DNA of 64,000 bases from JACCSI01 sp035575715 (GTDB taxonomy: Bacteria; Acidobacteriota; Vicinamibacteria; Vicinamibacterales; UBA2999), in NCBI GenBank assembly GCA_035575715.1, contig DATLXN010000043.1, positions 1 to 64,000 of the forward strand. The letters run 5' to 3'. Shown here in pieces: positions 1-7,665 of this stretch. The translations under genes and the position numbers were made by a program. Numbering within the stretch: position 1 is the first letter of the stretch; every line of letters begins with the position of its first letter. Below the pieces are notes generated by a model. That model did not search any database. It had not been told where the DNA came from and saw nothing but the letters and a program-made list of their open reading frames with translations.

Positions 1-90
1 CTGCTCTCTCGCCATGACGAGGTTGGCTTCGAGTTCGGCGATCGGATCATCGATCGGCGATGGTGTACGTGTGCGGATGCGTGTCGCCAT
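1..90 (-). CDS. Partial gene of the mobile element, downstream of the capsid gene
   Basis: Thirty codons are visible before the window edge. The ATG overlaps the capsid stop codon by one base (TAATG), the tight packing seen through this element, which supports a real start. The visible residues are basic at first and then acidic and helical. In HK97-type modules a connector, tail or packaging gene often follows the capsid gene, but nothing here identifies one. The gene could also be element-specific. The reading frame is open to the edge. Confidence 0.4.
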   Translation of the reverse strand, partial: MATRIRTRTPSPIDDPIAELEANLVMAREQ

Positions 91-1084
91 TACGCGATGG
101 TCGCAAACGCAACCGCATCGGCGCGTCGCATCCATGAAGTGAATCGCACGGCCTTGATGCCGACCAGGTTGCGGCTGAAAAAATCAATGACCACTGTCGC
201 CGACGTGGCCGGATGCGTCGGCGCATCATCGAGTTGTGCGCTGCCATGCTCAGACAGTGTGACCGAGCCGCCGCCATCGACCCATGCGAGGCCGTCGGCA
301 TCGATGACGATGAGACGCCCCGCGGCTTCCGGTGCAATGACGACCTTCACCCCGAGACCGGCAAGGTCACGCAGCGCCAAGAGGCGACTGGCAATCGCGG
401 CCGATGTGATCACGACGGGGGTTGACGGCGCGCCGCCCGACACCGCCCCAAGGACGGCACCTAACGTGGATTGCAGGTCCGCGCCTGCCGTCACGGCTAC
501 CAGACCATTCAGCAGACCGGCCGGGCCGTCGTCGCGGCAGCCGTATCGAGTAGCGCGCTATTCCATGCCTTGGCGATGGCCGTCGTCAACCGGCGCTCAA
601 ACAATATCTGTGTGTCGCGGGGGTGTCCGAACTTGAGCAGCTCTTTCGAGACGGCGATCGCGCCCACAATCTTCTTGGCGTCGAGTGCGACGGATGTGAA
701 GGACGCGGCACTCATGGGGGCGGGTGCGCCCTCTGCCACAAACGCCGCGGTAGGGTCAGAGACTTCCACGGCACCCACCACTTTCACTCCCGGTGCGCGC
801 GCGGCACCAAGCTGCGGCAGGATGGCGCGCTGGTCCACCAAATCAAGAATCGCCCGCGCCATCGGGCTACTCGACGCCAGTCCGCCCGTCGAGTCCATCG
901 GCAGGACGGCGGCTTTGGTGATCAGCTCACGGCCGTACGCGGACAAGTGTTTTTTTCCCAGCAGGAAGTGGCTGACGCTGTCCTCCTGCCGTAGGTGGGA
1001 TTCACTGGCGAGAAATAGCCAGGCGGCTTGGCGGGCTTCGTTCTGTTCCATCTGTGCGTTCACGGTCGCGAGAGCATCATTCAT
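90..1084 (-). pseudogene. HK97-fold major capsid protein, interrupted by a frameshift
   Basis: Two adjacent minus-strand frames together read as one HK97-type major capsid protein of about 331 residues. The upstream frame (1084 to about 509) carries the N-terminal part with a P-domain-like stretch (AEGAPAPMSAASFTSVALDAK) and the helix ending WNSALLD. The downstream frame (to 90) continues with PAGLLNGL and the C-terminal beta-rich part. Adding one base near 525-545 would join them as LLDTAAADDGPAGLLNGL. The gene is therefore either a single-base sequencing error or a recent pseudogene. No long N-terminal scaffolding domain is seen and no protease or portal gene lies upstream. It would form the proheads of the element or its parent phage. 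Confidence 0.7.
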
Positions 1085-1118
1085 GTCGTGACGATATCGT
1101 GGCGCGAGTTTCCACGAT

Positions 1119-1463
1119 TCACACCCGCGATACTCGCCACAACAGCCCGTCGCGTGACTGGCCGACGCGGAGCAACTGCGGTCCGTCGATAGCCCCCTGC
1201 TGCGACAGACGACGCAACAGCTTGCCCAATTGTCGGGGGTTGTCGACCAACGCGAAACCCGCCGGTCGCTCAGCCAATAGGCGCAACCGACGCCAGAGAG
1301 AGCGCGCGGTGAACATTCCCCAGGCCGTCAGCGTCCCAAGCTCGTTGATTCCTACCAGCGCCTGCTGGTGGCCACCGATGCGCCGTTCGAGCAACTCAAC
1401 ACGTCGGCACAGGTCGGCGACGGCGTCACGTGAATCGACGGCGAGCGCCCTCGACGAGGCCAT
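1119..1463 (-). CDS. Small hypothetical protein of the mobile element
   Basis: A 114-residue protein starting at an ATG that overlaps the previous stop by one base (TGATG). An in-frame start further upstream (1499) would overlap the neighbour more. The N-terminal half contains a short helical heptad-like segment (DLCRRVELLERRIGG), and the C-terminal half is basic and resembles a small winged helix (LGKLLRRLSQQGAI). It lies just before the capsid gene. I do not recognise the family. A DNA-binding or packaging role is only a guess from the position. Confidence 0.5.
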   Translation of the reverse strand: MASSRALAVDSRDAVADLCRRVELLERRIGGHQQALVGINELGTLTAWGMFTARSLWRRLRLLAERPAGFALVDNPRQLGKLLRRLSQQGAIDGPQLLRVGQSRDGLLWRVSRV

Positions 1464-1765
1464 CAGTAGCGATGCTCCTGAATCAGTTCGACCGACCATC
1501 GCTCAGCCGCTGCGGATTCGGCCGCGCTCCACTGCTCACCGGGTTTCAGTAGGGCCGCCGCACAAAACCCGGCGCGCTGGCACTCCGCCTCAATGCCGGG
1601 ACCGTAACGTTCGAGCAGCTCGGCACGCGGGAGATTGTCCGAGCCACCGGTGATGCAGGTGTTGACCCACCCCGGCAGGCGGGCCGGTGGCCAACCGTTC
1701 ATCGCGAGGACGTAGGTGAGATGCGGACTGGCGCTATTCGCCCGCACACCCCGACTAACCGGCAT
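1463..1765 (-). CDS. Hypothetical protein of the mobile element
   Basis: A 100-residue protein that overlaps the terminase-small-like gene upstream by 11 bases and the next gene by one base, so it is probably translated in series with them. It contains two cysteines in a segment rich in Ala and Glu and the motif LPRAELLERYGPGIEAE. No transmembrane segment or known domain is evident. It belongs to the block between the replication and capsid genes. Function unknown. Confidence 0.45.
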   Translation of the reverse strand: MPVSRGVRANSASPHLTYVLAMNGWPPARLPGWVNTCITGGSDNLPRAELLERYGPGIEAECQRAGFCAAALLKPGEQWSAAESAAAERWSVELIQEHRY

Positions 1766-2057
1766 GGGCCGCTCGCCGTTTCGCAGACCACTCGGTATCG
1801 CTAGGCCGACCAGGCCGGCGCGCAGCCGTGCCGTTCGAGAACTTCAGCAGCCGCCAAAAACGCAATCCAGATGTTTGGCAGTCCAACGCGAGTTTCGTTT
1901 GGCCCTGTGCGCGCAGCGCGGCCGCGTCATCAAAATTCCGAAGGGCTGACTCAAGGTTGTGGAGCTCGTGCCGTTCAAAATCATTGGCGGCCATTAGGTC
2001 AGTCCACAGCTGCTGACTCTTTGGGGTCAGGTCGACGGGGGGTTGATCATTCATCAT
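1755..2057 (-). CDS. Terminase small subunit-like protein
   Basis: A 100-residue helical protein opening with LTPKSQQLWTDLMAAN, followed by a helix containing ALRNFDDAAALRAQ, then CQTSGLRFWRLLKF and a basic RRPGRP tail. This order (LT...W, a central helix with alternating Ala and Arg, an RLL helix, a proline-rich tail) is typical of short P27-like small terminase proteins, which bind phage DNA at packaging starts. No large terminase is visible in the window. In satellites that hijack a helper phage, a small terminase without a large subunit is expected. The assignment rests on pattern only. Confidence 0.45.
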   Translation of the reverse strand: MMNDQPPVDLTPKSQQLWTDLMAANDFERHELHNLESALRNFDDAAALRAQGQTKLALDCQTSGLRFWRLLKFSNGTAARRPGRPSDTEWSAKRRAAHAG

Positions 2058-2177
2058 CAGGTCCTCACATATGCCGTCGGTTAGTTAAACGTCTGCGTGA
2101 CCGGGGCACGGTTTCCGGGCTCGCAGCCTTGCACACCGAACCATCCCCCCGGAGTCTGCCCGGCGTTGGTGCCAGGC

Positions 2178-2492
2178 TCATGACACCGATCCTGCCGGGT
2201 AGTCGTAGTCGTCGAGTAGGCGGGTAGCCTTGAGCTCAGCGAACGAGGGTAGAGAGCCGTCTGGAATCGCCGGATAGGGTTCAGCAGCCAAGAGCGACAA
2301 GCCGTCGCCCTGGAGGCACTCCTCGCAGATACTGCCAGAGTCATGGCCGGCAAAGGTGCCGTCTGCCAATTGGTCGAAGACACCCACGTAGGTGCCGTCC
2401 TTCCAACCCTCGCCGTTGCAACACAAACACTGGCGTCGCCGAATGCTTTGATGGCAGACGATGGCGACGCGGACGATCCGTGGTTCCGTCAT
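2178..2492 (-). CDS. Small zinc-ribbon-like protein
   Basis: A 104-residue protein. The chosen ATG at 2492 follows a purine-rich ribosome site (AAAGGGAAG); a longer frame begins at 2555 but lacks one. The protein has two CxxC pairs, CLCCNGEGW and CEEC, separated by about 32 residues. This suggests a zinc-binding fold, possibly a DnaJ-like or HNH-remnant finger. The C-terminus is acidic (LLDDYDY). It is the first gene after the candidate origin at 2578-2682. Such small zinc proteins are common in phages and satellites. Function unknown. Confidence 0.55.
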   Translation of the reverse strand: MTEPRIVRVAIVCHQSIRRRQCLCCNGEGWKDGTYVGVFDQLADGTFAGHDSGSICEECLQGDGLSLLAAEPYPAIPDGSLPSFAELKATRLLDDYDYPAGSVS

Positions 2493-2577
2493 GAAGCGCT
2501 TCCCTTTCAGCACACGTGTTCGTTGATCCGAGTCCCCCAGCTCAAGCCAGGTCACGAGTTGTTTTCTTCATTAAGTT

Positions 2578-2682
2578 GGAACCAGTTCTATTGGTCGGTT
2601 CCGGTTCCCCTCTTAAGAGGAGGGAACCGGGAACCAGTTCCGTGTTGTTTGGTGGTTCCGGAACCAGCCGGAACCGAGAACC
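2578..2682. repeat. Iteron cluster with large hairpin, candidate replication origin
   Basis: Within about 100 bases there are eight exact GGAACC or GGTTCC hexamers, at 2578, 2597, 2603, 2623, 2630, 2654, 2660 and 2670, plus near copies at 2584, 2636 and 2677. The longer word GGAACCAGTTC occurs twice (2578, 2630). A strong inverted repeat runs from 2597 to 2635 with GGTTCC pairs in one arm and GGAACC pairs in the other around a TTAA centre. The cluster begins right after the stop of the RepA-like ATPase gene. Iterons next to primase/helicase genes are typical origins of satellites and phages. A regulatory or terminator role is possible. Confidence 0.55.
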
Positions 2683-2684
2683 AG

Positions 2685-3929
2685 CTAGGAAGCACGGAAG
2701 CCTCCTTCGGGATGACGCGTGATTGCGCCAGATTTGGCGAGGTCGCGCCAGGTGTTCAGACCGGCCAGCCGGTTGACGCCGGCGGCTCTGATGGCCGCGT
2801 TTGCGGACTTCAATCGCTCGCCGGCTTCGTCGGCTGCACGCACGTGTTGCAGCAGTCGGTCGGCCGTCGTGTGGCTTTCGTCGTTTGCGCTGACACTCCA
2901 GCCGTCCGGCGTCAGGTGTGCGACGAAGTCGGCGACCGCCGCGCCGTACACACCGCGGGTCTTCTTGAAGGTCGCGAGGAATCTTGCGCCCTCATCTGCC
3001 TGGTAGCCGTCCGGCCGCTCGAGTTGAATCATGAGGTTCAGCACGTCTTCGGCCTTCGAGTGGCCGCGGGCGCCGCCCATGCGGTTGCTGTGGTGTCCCA
3101 TCATCACGGCCTTGCCACGTCTGCGCAGGCCCAATAGCCAGGCCTGCGCTGGCTCCCATGCGGTGGGATCTTTCTCGCCCTCCGGATTGAACAAGCTCGA
3201 TCGGTTGTCGAGGAAGATCAGGTCGGCGTCGTCGACAAACGGCTCCACTGCGAGTTGCCCGGCGTCAGTGTCGAGCCTCGGCAGGAAGTGATCCTGCCAA
3301 TCGGCGCCGACCACGGTCAGCGGTACTGGTGAGGTCGTGCTGATGCCCATGTGCTGGCAGATCTCGATAAAGCGATCCTGCAGCTCTTCGCTGGCCATCT
3401 CCCCGTCGATATACAGGACGCGGCAGGGTGACGCGCTGAAGCCCATCGCCGTGGTGCCGGTCGCGGCGACCAACGCAAGGGTCTGCATGAACCACGTTTT
3501 ACCGATGCCGCGCTCGGCGTAGATCTGCCCGAGATGACCCGCCCGCAGAACCGGCGTGTCTGCGCGCGTCAGAATCGCCCGCCGCGTCGGGAACCGATGC
3601 GCCACGAGGTCGGCGAGGGTGAAGCCGACAAGTGGCGAGGGCAGCGCCTTTGAGGGCGCATAGCGCGCCACGCTGCGGGCGATTTTCGAGACCTCGAAGT
3701 CCGATAATGGCGGCTTGCAGCGCCGTTGATTCTCGACGCGCAGCAGCGCCGTGATCGCGTCCGCGCCAAAGCCAAGATGCCTCAGCTGCCCTGCGACCTG
3801 CGTCAGCGTGGAATCCCGCTGCCCTTCAGGGATCGTGTCGGCGTCACCGGGCTCGATCGACGGAGCTACTGCGAGGTCTGAGACGATGCTTGGCAGCGCC
3901 TCAACGATCGCGGCTTCGTATGAATTCAC
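2685..3929 (-). CDS. RepA-like AAA ATPase with primase C-terminal domain
   Basis: A 414-residue replicative ATPase. Residues about 35-90 look like a PriCT primase-C-terminal helical domain. A RecA/RepA-type ATPase core follows, with Walker A ERGIGKTW near residue 140, the strand VLYIDGEM near 172 and a Walker B strand DLIFLDN near 235. The C-terminal 90 residues are helical and may bind DNA. The GTG start overlaps the primase-polymerase stop (GTGA), so the two form one split primase-helicase unit. Together they should open and prime the element's origin. The iteron cluster lies directly after the stop codon. Confidence 0.8.
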   Translation of the reverse strand: MNSYEAAIVEALPSIVSDLAVAPSIEPGDADTIPEGQRDSTLTQVAGQLRHLGFGADAITALLRVENQRRCKPPLSDFEVSKIARSVARYAPSKALPSPLVGFTLADLVAHRFPTRRAILTRADTPVLRAGHLGQIYAERGIGKTWFMQTLALVAATGTTAMGFSASPCRVLYIDGEMASEELQDRFIEICQHMGISTTSPVPLTVVGADWQDHFLPRLDTDAGQLAVEPFVDDADLIFLDNRSSLFNPEGEKDPTAWEPAQAWLLGLRRRGKAVMMGHHSNRMGGARGHSKAEDVLNLMIQLERPDGYQADEGARFLATFKKTRGVYGAAVADFVAHLTPDGWSVSANDESHTTADRLLQHVRAADEAGERLKSANAAIRAAGVNRLAGLNTWRDLAKSGAITRHPEGGFRAS

Positions 3930-4459
3930 CAGCCGCTGCCTTCCCGCTCGTACACGGCCCCTGATGGGTGCACACTGCCAGGGGCTACGACATAGCCCCC
4001 GTCCGCCCGAACGTCGAGCTCCAGAGGCTTACCGTTGTAGACCACGCGGGCCTTGTTTCTGACCGGTACATCCCCGCTGTATGGGTAATACAAGTGCAGT
4101 CCCTTCGCGGTCCTCACGCGCATGTCACAGGGCGGAAGATTGCCGCGCGCCCAAATAACTGCATCAGGTGAATCGAGGTCGATCACAAAGATGCCCGAGA
4201 CGGTGCCCGTCACGATGCCAACGTTCAGCGGTTCGGGCCGATCGAACCACTGCTCAAGCTCGGCATACGTCGCGGGTCGCTGCTGGAACTCAGTCCACGA
4301 GGCAAGGGCCGGCCGCTTGTCCCGATACTTCAGCGGGATCAGGCTCCAGCCACGGGCCCACAAGTCGCCGATATTCAGCAGGTCGGCGCGGCACCCCTGC
4401 AGGACCGTGCCGTCGCCCAGAACTTTATTCACTAGCGGCGACCTCACCGCGCTAGTCAC
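3926..4459 (-). CDS. Bifunctional DNA primase/polymerase (Prim-Pol) domain protein
   Basis: A 177-residue stand-alone Prim-Pol domain, as in the N-terminus of satellite and plasmid replication proteins. It shows the early pattern GWSLIPLKYRDKRP, the catalytic pair VIDLDSPD (Asp94 and Asp96), the GLHLYY histidine motif (His122) and LDVRADGGYVVAPGS. It would synthesise primers for the element. It starts with GTG overlapping the HTH gene stop (GTGA) and its own stop overlaps the ATPase start. In many relatives Prim-Pol, PriCT and helicase are one polypeptide; here the Prim-Pol part is separate. Confidence 0.8.
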   Translation of the reverse strand: MTSAVRSPLVNKVLGDGTVLQGCRADLLNIGDLWARGWSLIPLKYRDKRPALASWTEFQQRPATYAELEQWFDRPEPLNVGIVTGTVSGIFVIDLDSPDAVIWARGNLPPCDMRVRTAKGLHLYYPYSGDVPVRNKARVVYNGKPLELDVRADGGYVVAPGSVHPSGAVYEREGSGW

Positions 4460-4683
4460 TCAACGCCCTCTCGCTTCCAACCGTCGACAACTTTGCGAAG
4501 TTCATCGACGTCGTACGCTTTCCGTCTTACACCGGGGATGCGGACAGCGCGAAGCACACCGCGGTGCTCGAGGTCGTCGACAAGTCGAGGCGAGATGCTA
4601 AGGAAGTTGGCAGCCGCCGCCCGGTTGAGCAAAAGCGGCTCGATGCTGTACTGATTGGTTGGTTCGTTACCGTGCTTCACCAC
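4456..4683 (-). CDS. Small helix-turn-helix protein (AlpA/excisionase-like)
   Basis: A 75-residue protein with a MerR/excisionase-type winged helix: LLLNRAAAANFLSISPRL, then LEHRGVLRAVRIPG and YDVDELRKVVDGW. Such proteins switch integration, excision or replication genes in phages and satellites (AlpA, Xis, Stl-like roles). The frame is open up to an ATG at 4836, but that would overlap the upstream gene by 86 bases, so a GTG at 4683 or 4680 is more likely, though no good ribosome site is visible. Its stop overlaps the primase start, so it leads the replication operon. Confidence 0.65.
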   Translation of the reverse strand: MVKHGNEPTNQYSIEPLLLNRAAAANFLSISPRLVDDLEHRGVLRAVRIPGVRRKAYDVDELRKVVDGWKREGVE

Positions 4684-4750
4684 ACCATGATGCGCGTTGT
4701 GTTTTTGGAGGTAGGCGGGATAACTATCCGGACCTGAATAGTTAGTGCTC

Positions 4751-5650
4751 CTAGCGGGCTTTCTTGCGGGCTTTCGTTGCTGCTGGTGGCGCGCTACTGT
4801 TAAGGAAGGACGCCCATATACGTTGCCGCTCCGCACGTACAGCGTCGAGACGAGGCCGACGCCTGATACTTGCCGAAATGAGGCGGCGGGAATCCTTTGG
4901 ACACCGATGCCCCGCGGCCTCTAACAGGATTGACGCGATGCGAGCCACCACACCGTCGGTGGTTGCGGTGCATTTCTCTCCAGCGTCATGCAGCGCGAGC
5001 ACAACGTCGTCGAAAAAACGGGAGAGCGCTACGTCCGTCGGACGATGAGCGCCGCGCAAGGACGACTGGGACAACCGCTCCTGAAGCTCAACGTCCAACA
5101 CGATCAGCGCGCGGACGATGTCTACAAAGGACTGCCCGTGTAACAGGCCATGCGCCCAATTGCCGATTAAGTCTTGCGTCGCCTGAATGCCTGTGCCGCT
5201 GTTCTTGATGGTGGCCCGCACAGCACGACTCAGCTTCTGTAATTTGTTGCGTTGGCTCTGATTGAGCCCGTGTTGCCCGGTTCGACCGTCCTTCCGATGC
5301 TGAACCAGCCGCTCGAGTGCAGCCCAAAGCGCCTGCAGCAACGGCCGAAACCGCTGGTCCGCCCTCTCAAGGTGAAGGAGTTCATCGTCAACGGCACTGA
5401 TGAGGCGCTCCGGAAACCACGGTTCCCCCTCCCATTGGTCGTCCTGCAACTCAGACAACCGTTGTTGAACGCTCCCCTGTTCCGCGAGAAACCGGTCGCG
5501 GATGTCCTCTGGCCAATGGGTTCCGTGTCGACGATACAACCGCTTTTTGACATCTTGAAGACGCAGGTTGCGCGTCTCGACTCTTTGCAGTTCAGCTTCG
5601 GCGTGCCGGTTACAGCGCCGGCCGCTATCCCAATCACCAACTCCAGACAT
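4751..5650 (-). CDS. Unknown 299-residue protein next to the attachment site
   Basis: Start chosen at the ATG at 5650 because AGAGAGGAA lies 7 to 9 bases upstream; the frame extends to 5725 without such a site. The protein is soluble, charged and almost wholly helical, with several Trp and Arg residues in the first 100 positions (QDVKKRLYRRHGTHWPEDIR) and a very basic C-terminus (TKARKKAR). No integrase, relaxase or repressor motif is seen; in particular the tyrosine-recombinase residues are absent. Being the gene closest to the tRNA junction, it could belong to integration control or be a cargo gene. Confidence 0.55.
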   Translation of the reverse strand: MSGVGDWDSGRRCNRHAEAELQRVETRNLRLQDVKKRLYRRHGTHWPEDIRDRFLAEQGSVQQRLSELQDDQWEGEPWFPERLISAVDDELLHLERADQRFRPLLQALWAALERLVQHRKDGRTGQHGLNQSQRNKLQKLSRAVRATIKNSGTGIQATQDLIGNWAHGLLHGQSFVDIVRALIVLDVELQERLSQSSLRGAHRPTDVALSRFFDDVVLALHDAGEKCTATTDGVVARIASILLEAAGHRCPKDSRRLISASIRRRPRLDAVRAERQRIWASFLNSSAPPAATKARKKAR

Positions 5651-5680
5651 CTGCGATTCCTCTCTCGCGAGCACCCGAGA

Positions 5681-5764
5681 ATCTTGTGACCATCTTGTGA
5701 CCATCCGCCCCGCATCACCATGCAAAAATATGCGTGTTTACGCGGGTTGGCGCGTTGGTCACAA
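5681..5764. repeat. TTGTGACC sites beside the attachment site
   Basis: Two tandem 11-base copies of ATCTTGTGACC (5681-5691 and 5692-5702) and one inverted copy, GGTCACAA at 5757-5764, lie between the last element gene and the tRNA fragment. Short direct and inverted sites beside an attachment core are typical arm-type sites for a tyrosine integrase or excisionase. They could also be operators for the 299-residue protein gene, whose start is 31 bases away. Only the repeats themselves are seen. Confidence 0.4.
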
Positions 5765-5827
5765 ACGGTAGGCAGCACGCCTATTAGGGTAGTAGAATCA
5801 AGGAGTTAACCCTTGCGACGGCGTCCG

Positions 5828-5872
5828 TTCGCAATGCAGAGGTCGGGAGTTCGATCCTCCTGCCGTCCACCA
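5828..5872 (+). other. Attachment site: 3' half of tRNA-Ala(CGC)
   Basis: These 45 bases fit the 3' half of a tRNA exactly: anticodon loop TTCGCAA, anticodon-stem strand TGCAG, variable AGGTC, a T-arm with stem GGGAG/CTCCT around TTCGATC, acceptor strand GCCGTCC, discriminator A and CCA. The anticodon CGC gives alanine, and T at position 70 fits the G3-U70 pair that marks alanine tRNAs. The bases before 5828 do not form the 5' half, so this is a duplicated 3' fragment left by integration. The intact tRNA should lie beyond the left edge, at the other end of the element. Confidence 0.8.
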
Positions 5873-5915
5873 TCCTCCGCTCGCATCACGAGCTTCGGAT
5901 GGCAAGCCAGGTTCC

Positions 5916-7142
5916 GTGCCGACCCTTCCCCACTCACGAGTTCTTCACATCGACATCACCGGCCATGACCAGCCGGGTGTCACCCACTCATTAACCACCA
6001 TCCTCGCCGCGTCGGGCGCGCGCATCCTCGATATCGGGCAGGCGGTCATTCACGACGCGCTCGCCCTCGGCATGCTGGTCGAATTGACCGACAACATGAA
6101 ATCGTCGTCGCTCCTCACCGAGCTGCTGCTCAAAGCTCACGAGCTAGGCGTCCAGATTCGATTCACTGCGACGTCCGGCGCCGAGTATCAGACCTGGGTT
6201 GAAGCGCAGAGTAAGGGACGTTACCTGGTCAGCGTGCTTGGGCCTGAATTGAACGCAGTCCACCTCGCCGCGGTGAGCGGGCTGATTGCCCAGGCCGGTC
6301 TCAACATCGATCGCATCGATCGCTTGTCGGGCCGGACCCCTCTTGACGCCCCAGACGGCGAAGGACGAGTCTGCGTCGAGCTGTCCGTCTCCGGCGAGCT
6401 CACCGACGAGGACGCAGTCCGGTGCGCGCTGATGGCGTTGACCTCCGACCACGACATCGACATCGCCTTTCAGCACGACAACGTCTATCGTCGTAATCGA
6501 CGCCTGGTGGCCTTCGACATGGATTCGACGCTGATCCAAGCCGAAGTGATCGACCAACTGGCTCTGTTAGCGGGCGTTGGCGACCAGGTCGCCACGATCA
6601 CTGAAGCGGCGATGCGTGGCGAGCTTGATTTTCAAGCCAGCTTCCGCCAGCGCGTCTCGCTGTTGAAAGGACTTCCAGAGTCGTCGCTGCAGGCGGTGAT
6701 CGACAATCTGCCGCTGATGGACGGCGCCGAGAGATTGATCGCGACGCTGCAACGTCTCGGCTACAAGACGGCGATTCTCTCGGGCGGATTTGTCTTCGTC
6801 GGGCGCGCCCTGCAGCGCCGGCTTGGCATCGACTATTTGCACTCGAACGAACTGGATATCAAGGACGGCGTTGTGACTGGCGAGGTGCACACCGAGATCA
6901 TCGACGGGGCGCGCAAGGCACACTACCTGGCGGAAATTGCGAAGGCAGAAGGTATCAGCATGGAGCAGGTGATCGCCGTCGGCGATGGCGCCAATGATTT
7001 GCCGATGCTGCGGCTGGCGGGGTTGGGCATCGCGTTTCGCGCGAAACCGGTGGTGCGCGAGAAGGCCCGCCAGTCCATCTCGACGATGGGACTGGACGGG
7101 ATTCTCTATCTACTCGGCGTCCGCGATCGCGAAGCTACTTGA
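5916..7142 (+). CDS. serB: Phosphoserine phosphatase with ACT domains
   Basis: A 408-residue SerB that makes L-serine from phosphoserine in the cytoplasm. Residues 1-180 hold two ACT-like regulatory domains, usual for the long form of the enzyme and often bound by serine. The HAD phosphatase core follows, with motif I DMDSTLI (Asp201, Asp203), motif II SGGF and motif III GDGANDLPML. The start is a GTG 44 bases after the tRNA fragment, with no clear ribosome site. This is the first chromosomal gene after the mobile element, so the insertion may have changed its promoter. Confidence 0.93.
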   Translation: MPTLPHSRVLHIDITGHDQPGVTHSLTTILAASGARILDIGQAVIHDALALGMLVELTDNMKSSSLLTELLLKAHELGVQIRFTATSGAEYQTWVEAQSKGRYLVSVLGPELNAVHLAAVSGLIAQAGLNIDRIDRLSGRTPLDAPDGEGRVCVELSVSGELTDEDAVRCALMALTSDHDIDIAFQHDNVYRRNRRLVAFDMDSTLIQAEVIDQLALLAGVGDQVATITEAAMRGELDFQASFRQRVSLLKGLPESSLQAVIDNLPLMDGAERLIATLQRLGYKTAILSGGFVFVGRALQRRLGIDYLHSNELDIKDGVVTGEVHTEIIDGARKAHYLAEIAKAEGISMEQVIAVGDGANDLPMLRLAGLGIAFRAKPVVREKARQSISTMGLDGILYLLGVRDREAT

Positions 7143-7494
7143 TGATCGCGGTCGGCCGCTTGTTCTCATACTTCAGCGTGATTTCTGACGCTTCGCAGAG
7201 ATTGATTTTTTCCCAGATGATGTCGTCTTTATCTTCGTCAACGACCTTGAGATCCCACGAGCACGTGGTTTCTGAACGCGAGAAACTGATGTCGACCGTC
7301 TCGCTGTTGTTGAGCACGTCTCTGCCCATCACGTCCTCGCCCCACTCGTCGTCCTTACTGGGGGAAACGTAAACTTCCATGATGGTCAGGCCGGTCTTGT
7401 TGATCAGCGAAAAATCGAGGACGGGACCCGCCGCCGGAAGTGACGTGCTGCCGAGGCACAGAACGGCGAGGCAGATGAATACGGCGCGCTTCAT
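7135..7494 (-). CDS. Small secreted hypothetical protein
   Basis: A 119-residue protein with a clear Sec signal peptide (KRAVFICLAVLCLGSTSLPA) and an AAG cleavage region. The mature part is acidic and beta-rich, opens with DFSLINKTGLTIMEVYVSPS and has two cysteines that could form a disulfide in the periplasm. Relatives exist as short stand-alone secreted proteins of unknown function, some wrongly named argininosuccinate lyase. The ATG has a good ribosome site (AAGGAG, 7 bases upstream). It converges with serB and overlaps its end by 8 bases. No function can be assigned. Confidence 0.75.
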   Translation of the reverse strand: MKRAVFICLAVLCLGSTSLPAAGPVLDFSLINKTGLTIMEVYVSPSKDDEWGEDVMGRDVLNNSETVDISFSRSETTCSWDLKVVDEDKDDIIWEKINLCEASEITLKYENKRPTAIIK

Positions 7495-7665
7495 GACAAC
7501 TCCTTAAGGCACAAGGGCTTCAGAGCATCCGAAGCGCTTGAGAACGAAGGTAACTCTAGCATAATGCTTGTCGTTTATGCACCATAAAAATGCTTAGAGT
7601 CCTATACTGTGTGGATCGACCAGCCTATCAGTTAACCTTATTCCTCGTCGGGGCGTCTTACAAAT

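Noticed and set aside
509..1084. Capsid fragment as an intact short gene
   Set aside because: It stops in the middle of the conserved fold, and the rest of the protein continues at once in the next frame.
4751..5827. Tyrosine integrase gene at the right end of the element
   Set aside because: All frames were read; none has the Arg-His-x-x-Arg-Tyr set or an N-terminal arm-binding domain.
5817..5867. A complete tRNA using GACGGCG as the 5' acceptor strand
   Set aside because: It pairs with the 3' strand but leaves only 51 bases, without room for D and anticodon arms. The 3' half alone fits a tRNA-Ala fragment.
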